From positions 62,001 to 126,000 of the forward strand of contig CAJYDM010000001.1 of the NCBI GenBank assembly GCA_913757435.1: a stretch of 64,000 nt of DNA. The letters are read 5' to 3'. This document shows positions 35,595-44,194 of this stretch, one piece after another. This stretch comes from Syntrophomonas sp. DTU019. GTDB taxonomy: Bacteria > Bacillota > Syntrophomonadia > Syntrophomonadales > Syntrophomonadaceae. Made by a program: the position numbers and the translations under genes. How positions within the stretch are numbered: position 1 is the stretch's first letter; each line of letters begins with the position of its first letter. The notes beneath the pieces were generated by a model. That model did not search any database. It was not told the origin of the DNA and saw only the letters and a list, made by a program, of their open reading frames with translations.

Positions 35595-36264
35595 ATTCCT
35601 CCACTTCCTTTAACATATTCTGCAGCAAATCCAGTTCTAACGGACAGGAACCATCTTTGAGCAGCACTTCAAAGTTGGTGAAGCCAACCCGGCCATAGCC
35701 CCGCGAGCCGTGTCCGCCCAAATAGTCCATGGACAATAGTTTTAAGCCCTGGGCGATATTAGTAAAATCCTCTATAATGTCATCGGCCTCTTCCATATCG
35801 TAAACCATGTTGACGGCAAACACTGAGCCTCTTACCACCCGCTCTATCTGGCGCGGATTGGCAACCCCAGTCAGCCTCACGATGGTGTTCTCGAACTTAA
35901 CCTCGGTAAGCCCGCCCCGGTTCTTCATAGCAGCGGCATTAATCAGGAAAGAATCGGCAAACTGCAAGCGGGCTGCCTTGGGATTCTCCCTTCGTCCCTT
36001 GTCACCAGCCGAACCGAACAACCGTTTCAACACTGGCGGATCATTAGCGCATTCCTGGGTTATGTAATGGTTTTTGAAAGACTTGGCGAGCAGGGTGCGC
36101 ATTTTCCCCTTGAGGCTGGAGCCAGGCAGCATGGGTTCTCCGGTCAAAGCGTCCCGTATCACCGGGCTGTCCACAGCACCTATTGATGAAAAAGCGGAAG
36201 AACCACCGATATGCATACCGGTAAGAACAGTCATATGGCATTTGATCCATAGTTTACCGTACAT
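35569..36264 (-). CDS. csm3: Type III-A effector subunit Csm3 (target RNA nuclease)
   Basis: 231 aa Cas7-like backbone protein, present in several copies per complex, that cuts bound target RNA every six bases. The catalytic Asp32 is seen in GAVDSPVIRDALTGEP. The glycine-rich loop MLPGSSLKGKMRTLLA and GGHGSRGYGRVGF are characteristic. AAGGGGG precedes the ATG. Gap to csm2 is 14 bases. Confidence 0.97.
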   Translation of the reverse strand: MYGKLWIKCHMTVLTGMHIGGSSAFSSIGAVDSPVIRDALTGEPMLPGSSLKGKMRTLLAKSFKNHYITQECANDPPVLKRLFGSAGDKGRRENPKAARLQFADSFLINAAAMKNRGGLTEVKFENTIVRLTGVANPRQIERVVRGSVFAVNMVYDMEEADDIIEDFTNIAQGLKLLSMDYLGGHGSRGYGRVGFTNFEVLLKDGSCPLELDLLQNMLKEVEEYGVFSLQA

Positions 36265-36278
36265 CTATAAATACCCCC

Positions 36279-36758
36279 TTAAGATTCTTTGCCACCGTAG
36301 AAACGATGGTAGGCTACCAACGCTTCCATATAGCGGGCAAAATCTATGAATTTTTTCCGGCTGTCGCCAATGTCACTCAGTAGTTCCAGTAATCCTGCCT
36401 TTTTCACAAAGGGCTTGACCACCTTCGGCTCACGGCCGCATTCGTAAGCCAACCGCACTTTTAGGTATTCTATTCTGCTTTGTATCTGTTCATCTAAAAC
36501 ATCTTCCGGTTCGGCCCGGACATCGTTGTAGATCTCACTGACCATGGACAGGATATTCCTTATCTTGCTGGTGGTGAAGTTCTGGAAATCACGCCCCATC
36601 TGGTTCTTTAAATCCTTTATGACCTGTTCCGCTTGGTCAGCGTAGTTTTTCTGCAGCACAAACTTATCAACAGCCTGTGCCGCTGTGTTCTGGGTTTGTT
36701 GCTTTGTAGAAGACTTGAACCCTGCTTTCTCGAAAGCGCTTTTAATATCGTTAGGCAT
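36279..36758 (-). CDS. csm2: Type III-A small subunit Csm2
   Basis: 159 aa helical protein that lines the Csm filament beside the target RNA. Recognised by size, by the position between cas10 and csm3, and by FTTSKIRNILSMVSEIYND and RLAYECGREPKVVKPF. The first 40 residues are Gln/Thr/Lys rich and may be disordered. Its ATG overlaps cas10 by eight bases and has AGGAGGT upstream. Confidence 0.92.
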   Translation of the reverse strand: MPNDIKSAFEKAGFKSSTKQQTQNTAAQAVDKFVLQKNYADQAEQVIKDLKNQMGRDFQNFTTSKIRNILSMVSEIYNDVRAEPEDVLDEQIQSRIEYLKVRLAYECGREPKVVKPFVKKAGLLELLSDIGDSRKKFIDFARYMEALVAYHRFYGGKES

Positions 36759-39225
36759 GTCGGTTTACCTCCTTTTCGCGATTGTAATATGAATACAATA
36801 TGATGGCGGTTATTAATTGTCTCCGGTCTTCTTCTAATAAAGCCCAGTTGTAAATGCTCTGAGTGAAGGCGGCATATTTTTGCTTCACCTCAGGTTTGGC
36901 ATTCTTGTCCGGTTCATGCCGGGCTAACAGATAGGCCAGCCGTGCAATGTTGATTCCGGATTGGTGTGATTGGCGCAGCAGCTCCAGGATGTTATACAGG
37001 AAACTGTTGCCATAGGCATCACTTCCGCTGAACAAGTAATCTATCAGGGCATACTTTTCACCCATAACCCGGTTTTCAAATGTATCCCAATCATAGGTAT
37101 GATAGGCCTTTAACTGCAGTTCAGCCTTGTCCCTCTGGAACTCTATATCAAAGTCAGGGTGGGGCTGCTTTGGCATCCATTCCATACCCAGCAGCGAAAT
37201 GGAATTTTTGACCCCGCCGGCATACTGATTGGCTTTGGCCTGGGCTTCTAGTTGGGCGGTTTCAGCCGCCATCCGGGCAATGGGGTAACCGGGCTCGAAT
37301 ATGGCCATACCGGCTGACAGGGTCAGGGAATTTCCGGTATATCGCGCAAAGGCTCGGCGGATATCAATAGCTGCGGAGAGGACTTGGTTCCAAGCCCCGA
37401 CCAGGAAAAGGTCATCCCCGCCGGAGTAAACCACCACAATGTGGCGTTTCCCTGGTGAGGCTAACCGGCCAGGCTCACCAGGGGCCAGGATGCCATTAAG
37501 ATAGTATTTGTAAAATATGGATAAACTGCGTGAAAGTGTGGCAGTACGGGACAAGGTCAGGTAACGGTATTTATTTTCAGCCTCATTTTCCCTGATGAAG
37601 CCGCTGACAAAAGCAGTACCCAGGTCGTCGACATCAGCACGGAGCACCCCAATCCTCTCTATACCGTGTGAGGCATCAGCCAGTTCTTCAAAGGTCTGCA
37701 AATCACCCTCTGGACTTGTAGTGGCATAATCCCCCAGCCATATCTTGGCAGCCAAAGAGAAACCGGTGTGAAAAGTGTTTTTGCTGTATATGCGCACTAC
37801 CCTTTCCGGGCTCCCCTTCAACATCTGTTTGACTTCATCAGCCGTGCGAGCATAGAAGAAGTGCTTTTCCCCCTGCCCGGAGAAAAGCGGCAAAGCTACC
37901 CCGCCCAGTTCCTGATTGGCGACCACAAACACCGCATCGGGTTTAATAAGCATGCGGGATATATCCTCAAAGGCTGCGCAGGCCTGGCAGATAACACCCC
38001 CATTCCGTTCCACCAGTTGGCTGGATACACCACAGACCCGGCATTCACGCCCTGCTTTGTCCGGGAAATTGTGGTTTAATTCCATGATTTCACTAGCGGT
38101 ATAACGGCGTAATTTGCCTGCCGAGATTTGCGAAGATACACTGCGGAAAATGTTCAGATAATCTTCCGGGTCTCCAGTCTTGCTCATAAGTTCATTGGCG
38201 GAGCATTCCTGCATTCCATAAGCAACAAACAGCCTGGTTCCATAGAGCTTGAGCAAATTTTTGTTCAGGTTTCTTATTACTGCTGCTGCCCTTTCCCGGG
38301 CTTCAACAGTGTTTGGCAGCAGTATGTAGGCATGACCGCCGCCAGTATAGATAAGATTGGTGCGGTAAAGGGTGCAGCTCGATAGAATCTCGTCTGCCAG
38401 GTTTTCTAACAGCAATTCCAGATAGAATGACCTTGACCGAAGTCCCTTTAAGGCGCCCTTGGATGAAATGGTGTAGATGAAGGGCTGCACCCCGGAAATA
38501 TCGCAAGAGAACAGGCAAAAGGCCTTCTCCTGATAAAAGCCGTGACGCTTTTCAAAAAGTTCAAGACGATAATCATCTCGACCCAGACTGGTCATATATA
38601 ACACTATACATGCCGCCAGGGCGGCTGTAATTTTGGAGTGGTCAAAAAGCGAAATATCAGATACCTCTCCTAAATTGGTGGAAGAAGGCACATAGGACAA
38701 GTAAGCTTCTGTTAATTCCAGCAAAGAATTAACATATTCCCCTTTGTATTCAACAGCTCTCAGTCCCTCTGCCAAACCGAAAATTATCTTATTGTAATAT
38801 GAAGCTAAATCGTGTTTTTCGAAATCTGAAGGGTAGTTTATCTTCTCATCAAGAGTGGTCAAAGCATGGACAGCTTTTGCGTTGGAATCGTTCAAGAGGT
38901 TGTATATTGACTCCAGAGGTCTGTTCTTATCAAATCCCCCGAGAGCCTCTCCTTCTATATCCCTGCGGTCAACGCCTGAAGCGATGTTGTCGGCCAAATA
39001 TACAATGTATGCCAGGCTACCTTTTTCAATTTGGGCCTTTTCAATGTCCTGGTGATGATGATAGCGGATGCTGTTCAGAATGGCCGGATTATCAATATAC
39101 TCCTTCACCCAGTCATGGCCGGATATGCTGTGGGCGCGGCCATCCACATTTGCTCCCCTATGCAGGACTTTGCCAATATCATGCAAAAGGCCGGCCATCG
39201 TTACACTTTTGACTTTTTCATACAA
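36751..39225 (-). CDS. cas10: Type III-A large subunit Cas10/Csm1
   Basis: 824 aa; TTG start after GGGGGGAG. N-terminal HD nuclease: His15-Asp16 in AGLLHDIGKVLHRG, and GHDW downstream. The first palm domain is followed by a zinc finger (C395-x2-C398, C413-x2-C416). The second palm domain has DVDDLGTAF and the GGDD motif at residues 602-605 (VVYSGGDDLFLVG). Intact HD and GGDD imply target-RNA-activated DNase and cyclic oligoadenylate synthesis, the signal for the CARF-HEPN protein at 27423. It starts the csm operon. Confidence 0.97.
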   Translation of the reverse strand: MYEKVKSVTMAGLLHDIGKVLHRGANVDGRAHSISGHDWVKEYIDNPAILNSIRYHHHQDIEKAQIEKGSLAYIVYLADNIASGVDRRDIEGEALGGFDKNRPLESIYNLLNDSNAKAVHALTTLDEKINYPSDFEKHDLASYYNKIIFGLAEGLRAVEYKGEYVNSLLELTEAYLSYVPSSTNLGEVSDISLFDHSKITAALAACIVLYMTSLGRDDYRLELFEKRHGFYQEKAFCLFSCDISGVQPFIYTISSKGALKGLRSRSFYLELLLENLADEILSSCTLYRTNLIYTGGGHAYILLPNTVEARERAAAVIRNLNKNLLKLYGTRLFVAYGMQECSANELMSKTGDPEDYLNIFRSVSSQISAGKLRRYTASEIMELNHNFPDKAGRECRVCGVSSQLVERNGGVICQACAAFEDISRMLIKPDAVFVVANQELGGVALPLFSGQGEKHFFYARTADEVKQMLKGSPERVVRIYSKNTFHTGFSLAAKIWLGDYATTSPEGDLQTFEELADASHGIERIGVLRADVDDLGTAFVSGFIRENEAENKYRYLTLSRTATLSRSLSIFYKYYLNGILAPGEPGRLASPGKRHIVVVYSGGDDLFLVGAWNQVLSAAIDIRRAFARYTGNSLTLSAGMAIFEPGYPIARMAAETAQLEAQAKANQYAGGVKNSISLLGMEWMPKQPHPDFDIEFQRDKAELQLKAYHTYDWDTFENRVMGEKYALIDYLFSGSDAYGNSFLYNILELLRQSHQSGINIARLAYLLARHEPDKNAKPEVKQKYAAFTQSIYNWALLEEDRRQLITAIILYSYYNREKEVNRHA

Positions 39226-39558
39226 ATACTCTCCCCCCTAATTAACATTTCGCCCTTTCCTATATATTCCGTGTTATACCAACATTTTCCTCCCGTTAAC
39301 GATAGAATCTTACATAATTGACATGCTTTTTGATTATTAATCATCTGCAAGACATTACCGTGTCACTTAACAAATCCTCATGGATTTTTGCCACGAAAAG
39401 CGACAACGGGCTTGGCCCGTTGTCTGTCCTTTCTTATTCAATTGGGGAGTTTAGCGCTCTTCACCCAGGAAGCATACAGCCAGGAGTTAGGTCAGGGCAT
39501 AGACATAATAGCAATGCACATACTACAGGTGTCGATTTGGTCTAAAGGAGGTATTGAA
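39226..39558. other. Gap between the cas operon and the small paralogues
   Basis: No gene recognised. It should contain the divergent promoters of cas10 and the small-protein genes; no consensus pair stands out on either strand. A 9-bp hairpin lies at 39402-39424. Confidence 0.5.
39402..39424. other. Perfect 9-bp hairpin GACAACGGG / CCCGTTGTC
   Basis: Stem 39402-39410 with 39416-39424, loop CTTGG. A T-rich tail (TGTCCTTTCTTATT) follows on the plus strand, so it could terminate plus transcription or end a small RNA, though no gene lies upstream on that strand. Confidence 0.5.
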
Positions 39559-39759
39559 TTGGACGAGAGAAGAGTTATTGCTTCAGCCATAGTACACATA
39601 AAAGACGCCAAGAGCGGAATCGCAGGGATTGCGCAAGAAGACTTAACCTCGGAAGCAAAGCAAGCTCTCAATATAGCTTACCAATCACTGGACCAATGCC
39701 TCAAACACTGCCAGGCCATCTTCGGCCCGGCTACTGTGGAGGCGGAACGAAGGTTGTAG
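39559..39759 (+). CDS. Small protein, paralogue of 5866 and 39847 genes
   Basis: 66 aa. TTG start at 39559, chosen because AAAGGAGGT sits just upstream; the long upstream frame has no such site. The core IASAIVHIKDAKSGIAGIA then AYQSLDQCLKHCQAIFG matches the helix-linker-helix plan of the 5866 and 39847 genes. Two Cys in QCLKHC. Eighty-seven bases separate it from the next paralogue, in the same direction. Function unknown. Confidence 0.72.
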   Translation: MDERRVIASAIVHIKDAKSGIAGIAQEDLTSEAKQALNIAYQSLDQCLKHCQAIFGPATVEAERRL

Positions 39760-39846
39760 GAATTCAGCAGGGTTGTTTGCCAACCCATTCTGGTGATCGG
39801 GCCGAGCATGAGAGCATCTATACAATACTTCTGGAGGTGAAGCAGC

Positions 39847-40017
39847 TTGAATGACAAAGCAGTACAATCGGTAATGGACCATGTTGATCAAGCCATCAGG
39901 GAAATCAAGAAACTGCCCCGGAGCGGGATGAGCAACAAATCCCTGGCTGAAATGGATATGGCCTGTGAATTGCTCAATGACTGTCTAATTCAGTGCAGAA
40001 AAGCATTACAAACGTGA
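39847..40017 (+). CDS. Small protein, paralogue of 5866 and 39559 genes
   Basis: 56 aa, TTG start at 39847 after GGAGGTGAA. MDHVDQAIREIKKLPRSGMS is followed by MACELLNDCLIQCRKAL with three Cys. The core is closest to the 5866 protein in the EIxKLP stretch. It is too short for standard gene calls. Likely co-transcribed with the 39559 gene. Confidence 0.7.
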   Translation: MNDKAVQSVMDHVDQAIREIKKLPRSGMSNKSLAEMDMACELLNDCLIQCRKALQT

Positions 40018-40150
40018 AGTAGAGGGCCAGGTGGATGGCGATTCGGCACGTCTGCCTCTAGCGAGTATGAAATGGCGGTCAGGGGTGGTTTTTAGAGCAT
40101 TTGGCAATGTCTAAAACCATCCCGCCGGCCACTCATTATCATAAAGAGGT

Positions 40151-40750
40151 TTAGAAATCTCGGGCTAGATTTTCGGCCTCTTTCATAGCGTTTGCCATAA
40201 TCGCCTCCACATCCTGACCTATGACGTCGAGGTTGTTGGCGGCAATGGTTTTATAATCGGATATTCCCAGGAACCCCAGAATGGTCCTCAAATATCGGTC
40301 CGCCATTTCGAAGGAAGCCATAGGCTCCCTGCCATAATCCCCTCCCCGGGTGGTGACGTTTACCGCTTTCTTTCCGGTGCACAACCCTACCGGTCCCCTG
40401 GCAGTGTACTCAAATGTAATCCCGGCTACACTTATATAATCGATATACGCCTTGAGGATAGCTGGAACCCCCAGATTCCAAAGCGGTTCGGCGAATACAT
40501 ATTTGTCTGCCTCCTTAAACTGAAAAGCATATTTCAGTATGGGATGGCTGCGGTCTTCACACTCCTTGCCGTGCATCTCCATAATCTCCGGGGTCAGAAA
40601 ACCAATCCCTTCGTGATATAGATCCAAAGTAACCACTTCATCCTGGGGGTGGGTTTCACGATAAACATTGATAAACCGGTCTGAAATGCGGTAGGTCCTG
40701 GATTTGTCTGCTGGCTTGGCATTGGCTTTAATGTATAGAAGTCTGCTCAA
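40151..40750 (-). CDS. azoR: FMN-dependent NADH:azo/quinone oxidoreductase
   Basis: 199 aa flavodoxin-fold protein. MSRLLYIKANAKPADKSRT is the FMN-phosphate loop at the N-terminus; FAEPLWNLGVPAILKAYIDYI and NVTTRGGDYG match AzoR. These two-electron NADH oxidoreductases reduce quinones and azo compounds. Start at 40750 with AGAAAGAAGGGAT upstream. Monocistronic; its end faces the small paralogues. Confidence 0.9.
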   Translation of the reverse strand: MSRLLYIKANAKPADKSRTYRISDRFINVYRETHPQDEVVTLDLYHEGIGFLTPEIMEMHGKECEDRSHPILKYAFQFKEADKYVFAEPLWNLGVPAILKAYIDYISVAGITFEYTARGPVGLCTGKKAVNVTTRGGDYGREPMASFEMADRYLRTILGFLGISDYKTIAANNLDVIGQDVEAIMANAMKEAENLARDF

Positions 40751-40883
40751 TTTATCCCTTCTTTCTGCTGAAATAAATTCTATTGATTATGATTCGCCTC
40801 TTGCGTTACGATCATTCCACATCTATTAGTGAGAATCCAAGGCTGCTGTTTTGACTTCAACCCGGCTACGCTGCTTTGCCAGG

Positions 40884-40892
40884 TGGTATAAT
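40884..40892 (+). promoter_or_regulatory. Extended -10 promoter of the radical SAM/Lgt-like operon
   Basis: TG-G-TATAAT at 40884-40892, no good -35. It lies inside the frame that is open before 40920, so it supports the TTG start at 40920. Confidence 0.6.
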
Positions 40893-40919
40893 GGAAAAAA
40901 CCGGTCGAGGTACACTGCA

Positions 40920-42320
40920 TTGAAGTCAGAGCACCCATCTTCCCCATCATTAAGGGATTATACTTTTTTCGAAAGCACCACCAGCATCTGCCCGCAATGT
41001 ATGAACACCGTTGCCGCCAAGGTGGTTGTTCGTAACGGGCAGGTGTTTCTCCTGAAATACTGTGCTCATCATGGCGAGCAATGGGAGTTGCTGGAGGAGA
41101 GCGCTGAATATCATCTGCGCAAGAGGCTCTACGATAAGCCAGGTACTAAAATGAAGGTTCACACCACAGTCAGCCGGGGCTGCCCTTTCGACTGCGGAAT
41201 CTGCCCGCAGCACGATCAGCACGCCTGCATCGGCTTAATAGAGATTACCAATAGCTGTGACCTGCGCTGCCCGTTATGTTATGCCGGGGCTGGCGAGGGT
41301 GAACATTTGACCTTGACTACCATCGAGCGGATGATGGATTTCTTTTTGGATTCTGAGGGCGGCCAGGCCGAAATCCTGCAGATCAGCGGGGGTGAGCCCA
41401 CCCTGCACCCGCAGATTATTGATATTATCCGTCTGGCTAAATCCAAACCATTTAAATACGTGATGCTCAATACCAATGGTCTGCGCCTGGCAGAGGATAA
41501 GGCTTTCGTGGAGGCGTTGCAGGAATTCAGGGGCGGCTTCGAGGTTTATCTGCAATTCGACGGCTTTAAAGAACAGACTTATCTCCAACTAAGGGGGCGT
41601 AATCTGCTGGAATGTAAGCGGCAAGCTCTGGAAAATCTGGCTTTTGCCAAGATACCCTCAACCCTGGTCTCAACCGTCAGTGGAGGGATAAATGAGGAGG
41701 AAGTCGGCAAGATATTCTTGTTTGGCCTTAAGCAGCCGTATGTGCGGGGGATTAATTTTCAGCCGGAGGGTTTTTTCGGACGCATCCCGGATATAGGCAA
41801 GAGGAAGCGGGTGACCCTCTCCGGGGTCTTGCAGCGACTGGAACAGCAGAGCAGCGGCATGTTGAAAATTAGTGATTTCATCCCCCTGCCCTGCAACGTA
41901 GAGCGCGTAGCCATCACCTTCCTGTACCGTTCCCAGCAGGGCGGCTTTCTTCCCATCACCCGCGATGCCCGCATCCAGGACTATCTGCACCTGATCGACA
42001 ACACCTTCGCCTTCACCATTGAAGACGCGCTTAAGAATGCCGGCCGGAGTATTACGGATATCAAAGCCAGCCTGGATTGCTGCAAATTCATCAGCGATTT
42101 TCGTCACATCATACCTTTCAATTTTTTCGCCAAATCCAAACAGAGAAAGATGGAATACATTGATGAAAATACCTTTCGTTTAAGTGTGACCTCTTTTATC
42201 GACAGATACGATTTTGATATAAAATCAATGCAGAAAGAATGCGTCCATGTGATCACCCCGGATTTACGCAAAATACCTTTTTCTGCCTATAATATGATAC
42301 ATAGGGGTGACAAAACATGA
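40920..42320 (+). CDS. Tetraether-synthase-like (Tes/MJ0619 family) radical SAM protein
   Basis: 466 aa from TTG 40920, preceded by CGAGGT and the promoter at 40884. Three cysteine groups: a rubredoxin-like ICPQC...KYCAHHG (residues about 24-55), a second GCPFDCGICPQH, and the radical SAM site C-x3-C-x2-C in NSCDLRCPLCYAGAGEGE. LQISGGEPTLHP holds the SAM-binding GGE. This order is that of the archaeal enzyme that joins two lipid tails (Tes/GDGT-MAS) and of related proteins once named pterin methyltransferases. It is the first gene of a five-gene operon of membrane proteins, so lipid modification is likely. Substrate is inferred. Confidence 0.85.
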   Translation: MKSEHPSSPSLRDYTFFESTTSICPQCMNTVAAKVVVRNGQVFLLKYCAHHGEQWELLEESAEYHLRKRLYDKPGTKMKVHTTVSRGCPFDCGICPQHDQHACIGLIEITNSCDLRCPLCYAGAGEGEHLTLTTIERMMDFFLDSEGGQAEILQISGGEPTLHPQIIDIIRLAKSKPFKYVMLNTNGLRLAEDKAFVEALQEFRGGFEVYLQFDGFKEQTYLQLRGRNLLECKRQALENLAFAKIPSTLVSTVSGGINEEEVGKIFLFGLKQPYVRGINFQPEGFFGRIPDIGKRKRVTLSGVLQRLEQQSSGMLKISDFIPLPCNVERVAITFLYRSQQGGFLPITRDARIQDYLHLIDNTFAFTIEDALKNAGRSITDIKASLDCCKFISDFRHIIPFNFFAKSKQRKMEYIDENTFRLSVTSFIDRYDFDIKSMQKECVHVITPDLRKIPFSAYNMIHRGDKT

Positions 42321-42955
42321 GGGGGTTTCCGCCGGAATTTTCTCTGGAGCTAGTCATATCCCTGGTGATTTGTTTATGTGTGGTGTTGATATTTACAGCG
42401 GTGATTGTTGATTTTGCGCTTTTCTCCAGGCGTGAAAGAGTGCGCCGGGAAAAGCGCTCCTTAGTGGACACAGCCACTATGACGCTTTTTTTCCTCTTTT
42501 TCTATGCCATCCTGCAGAGCGGGAAGGGTTACCTCCCGACAGCACCCGGCTGGGGCAAAATGGCCTTCATGATTATAGGAACCTTGCTGGTAGTTGTCGG
42601 CTGTCTGGTCAATCTGGCCGGGCGGCGTAACCTGGGGGGCAACTGGGCCAATCATATCAAGATCTACGAAGATCACTGCCTGGTGACCAGCGGGATGTAT
42701 AAACTGGTCAGGCACCCCTTGTACGCTTCTATTATAATGATGTTTTACGGCGCCTCTGTGGCTTATGTCAATGTTCTAGCTCTGGCTGCGGTGACGCTCA
42801 TATTCGTTCCCTTTATGATTTACCGGGCCCGGCAGGAGGAGGCCCTGCTGCGCGAACAATTCCCGGATTACCGACAATACCAGTTACGGACCGGTATGTT
42901 TTTTCCTAAATTCGGAAAAAGGAGGATAAATCATGAAAGAATACCACCCGGTTGA
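42317..42955 (+). CDS. ICMT/PEMT-type integral membrane methyltransferase
   Basis: 212 aa with about five hydrophobic segments. GGNWANHIKIYEDHCLVTSG, then MYKLVRHPLYASIIMMFYG, and the C-terminal RARQEEALLREQFPDYRQY are the conserved SAM-binding and active-site region of isoprenylcysteine carboxyl methyltransferase and phospholipid methyltransferase relatives. Bacterial members methylate lipids or other membrane substrates. Overlaps the radical SAM gene by four bases (ATGA) and the next gene by 23. Confidence 0.9.
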   Translation: MRGFPPEFSLELVISLVICLCVVLIFTAVIVDFALFSRRERVRREKRSLVDTATMTLFFLFFYAILQSGKGYLPTAPGWGKMAFMIIGTLLVVVGCLVNLAGRRNLGGNWANHIKIYEDHCLVTSGMYKLVRHPLYASIIMMFYGASVAYVNVLALAAVTLIFVPFMIYRARQEEALLREQFPDYRQYQLRTGMFFPKFGKRRINHERIPPG

Positions 42956-43430
42956 GGTCCCCTCGGCTGCGTTTGCCTTCTGTAAATACAGCCTGGCTTT
43001 GCTGCTGTGGGCGGCCTGGATCCTGCACATCAAAGAACTGGTGGGTGTGGTTTTGCTGATCTTGCTTCTATCGGCCTGGTTGGGAGTAGAGCGAGCCCCT
43101 CTGGTTCTGCTGTACAGCCATACTATCAACCGCCTCCTACCTTCAAAACTGGAGCTGTTAGATGGAAACGCGGTGCGCTTCGCACATCTGGCTGGTTCAT
43201 TCCTAAATGCGACTGCTCTGATATCTCTCTATTTTATCAATCCACAGGTGGGATGGGCTATAACCGGGCTGACCGCCATTCTAAAAACCTCAGGGGCGCT
43301 GGGATTCTGCGGAGGAATAAAACTGTATGAATGTCTGAACAGCCCCAACGGGAAATGTTGCCGCTTTGGCAGGCAATTGAAAAACCTGCAGTGTGACCCG
43401 CGGTCCGGCAAAGGGGGCAATACACTATAG
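42933..43430 (+). CDS. DUF4395 integral membrane protein
   Basis: 165 aa with three to four hydrophobic helices. The start MKEYHPVEVPSAAFAFCKYSL, AHLAGSFLNATALISLYF, and GAAF-like glycine stretch with the C-terminal GFCGGIKLYECLN match DUF4395, which often holds a C-x-G-C-type cysteine pattern near the end. A strong AAAAGGAGG lies before the ATG. Part of the operon; 23 bases before the Lgt-like gene. Role unknown. Confidence 0.8.
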   Translation: MKEYHPVEVPSAAFAFCKYSLALLLWAAWILHIKELVGVVLLILLLSAWLGVERAPLVLLYSHTINRLLPSKLELLDGNAVRFAHLAGSFLNATALISLYFINPQVGWAITGLTAILKTSGALGFCGGIKLYECLNSPNGKCCRFGRQLKNLQCDPRSGKGGNTL

Positions 43431-43453
43431 GCAGCGATTGGGGAATTAGGCCG

Positions 43454-44194
43454 GTGTTGTTCCAAATCAACGGTTTCCCGGTTGATACTTACCCAGTTAT
43501 GATAATGGTGGCACTTTTAACCGGGATACTGCTCTACCGGCATCAGCTCCGGCAAGACCGGATACAGGGCTGGGAAGCGTTTTATATCGCAGTATTGGCC
43601 TTATCAGGAGGCATACTGGGAGCAAAACTGCCTATAATCATCATGCACTGGCAGGAGCTCAACTCTGCTCCTCTGTCCTGGGCCACGATCTTGTCAGGAC
43701 GCACCATAGTTGGAGGACTACTAGGCGGTTTTGCAGCCACCTGGGGCGGCAAGAAACTATTAGGCATTGAGGGGCGTCTGGGCAATCAAATTGCCATTCC
43801 TGTGGCGGTCGGCATGGCAGTGGGCAGAATCGGCTGTTTTCTGCGGGGCTGCTGTTATGGAGAGGCCACCACACTACCCTGGGGAGTGGATTTCGGAGAT
43901 CATATAAGGCGGCATCCTACTCAGGTCTATGAGATAGTTTTCGATATCATCCTGGCTGGTTTCTTAATTTGGAAGAAACGGTACGGGGTGGTACAGACGG
44001 GTGAATTGTTCAGGATCTTCCTAAACAGCTACCTGAGCTTTCGTTTTATGCTGGAGTTTATCCGGGTAGAACCGCTGGGCGCACTGGGTCTGACCGCTTT
44101 TCAATGGCTGTGCCTGGTGTCCTTGCTGTATATGAATCGAAGTTTTATCTGGCAGCTTATTAATTGGAGGAGGAGCAAATCATATGAACTATGA
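43454..44194 (+). CDS. Lgt-family (prolipoprotein diacylglyceryl transferase-like) protein, altered active site
   Basis: 246 aa, about seven membrane helices. It keeps the family layout: INGFPVDTYPVMIMVALL (N-terminus), GGLLGGFAATWGGKKL, GRIGCFLRGCCYGE, and RFMLEFIRVEP. In true Lgt the third region is GRxGNFxNxE; here Asn and Glu are replaced by Cys residues, and the His before GGL is Val. So the usual transfer of diacylglycerol to a lipobox Cys is doubtful. The start is GTG 43454 (a TTG follows at 43457) with a weak ribosome site. It overlaps the next gene by 11 bases. Confidence 0.85.
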   Translation: MLFQINGFPVDTYPVMIMVALLTGILLYRHQLRQDRIQGWEAFYIAVLALSGGILGAKLPIIIMHWQELNSAPLSWATILSGRTIVGGLLGGFAATWGGKKLLGIEGRLGNQIAIPVAVGMAVGRIGCFLRGCCYGEATTLPWGVDFGDHIRRHPTQVYEIVFDIILAGFLIWKKRYGVVQTGELFRIFLNSYLSFRFMLEFIRVEPLGALGLTAFQWLCLVSLLYMNRSFIWQLINWRRSKSYEL

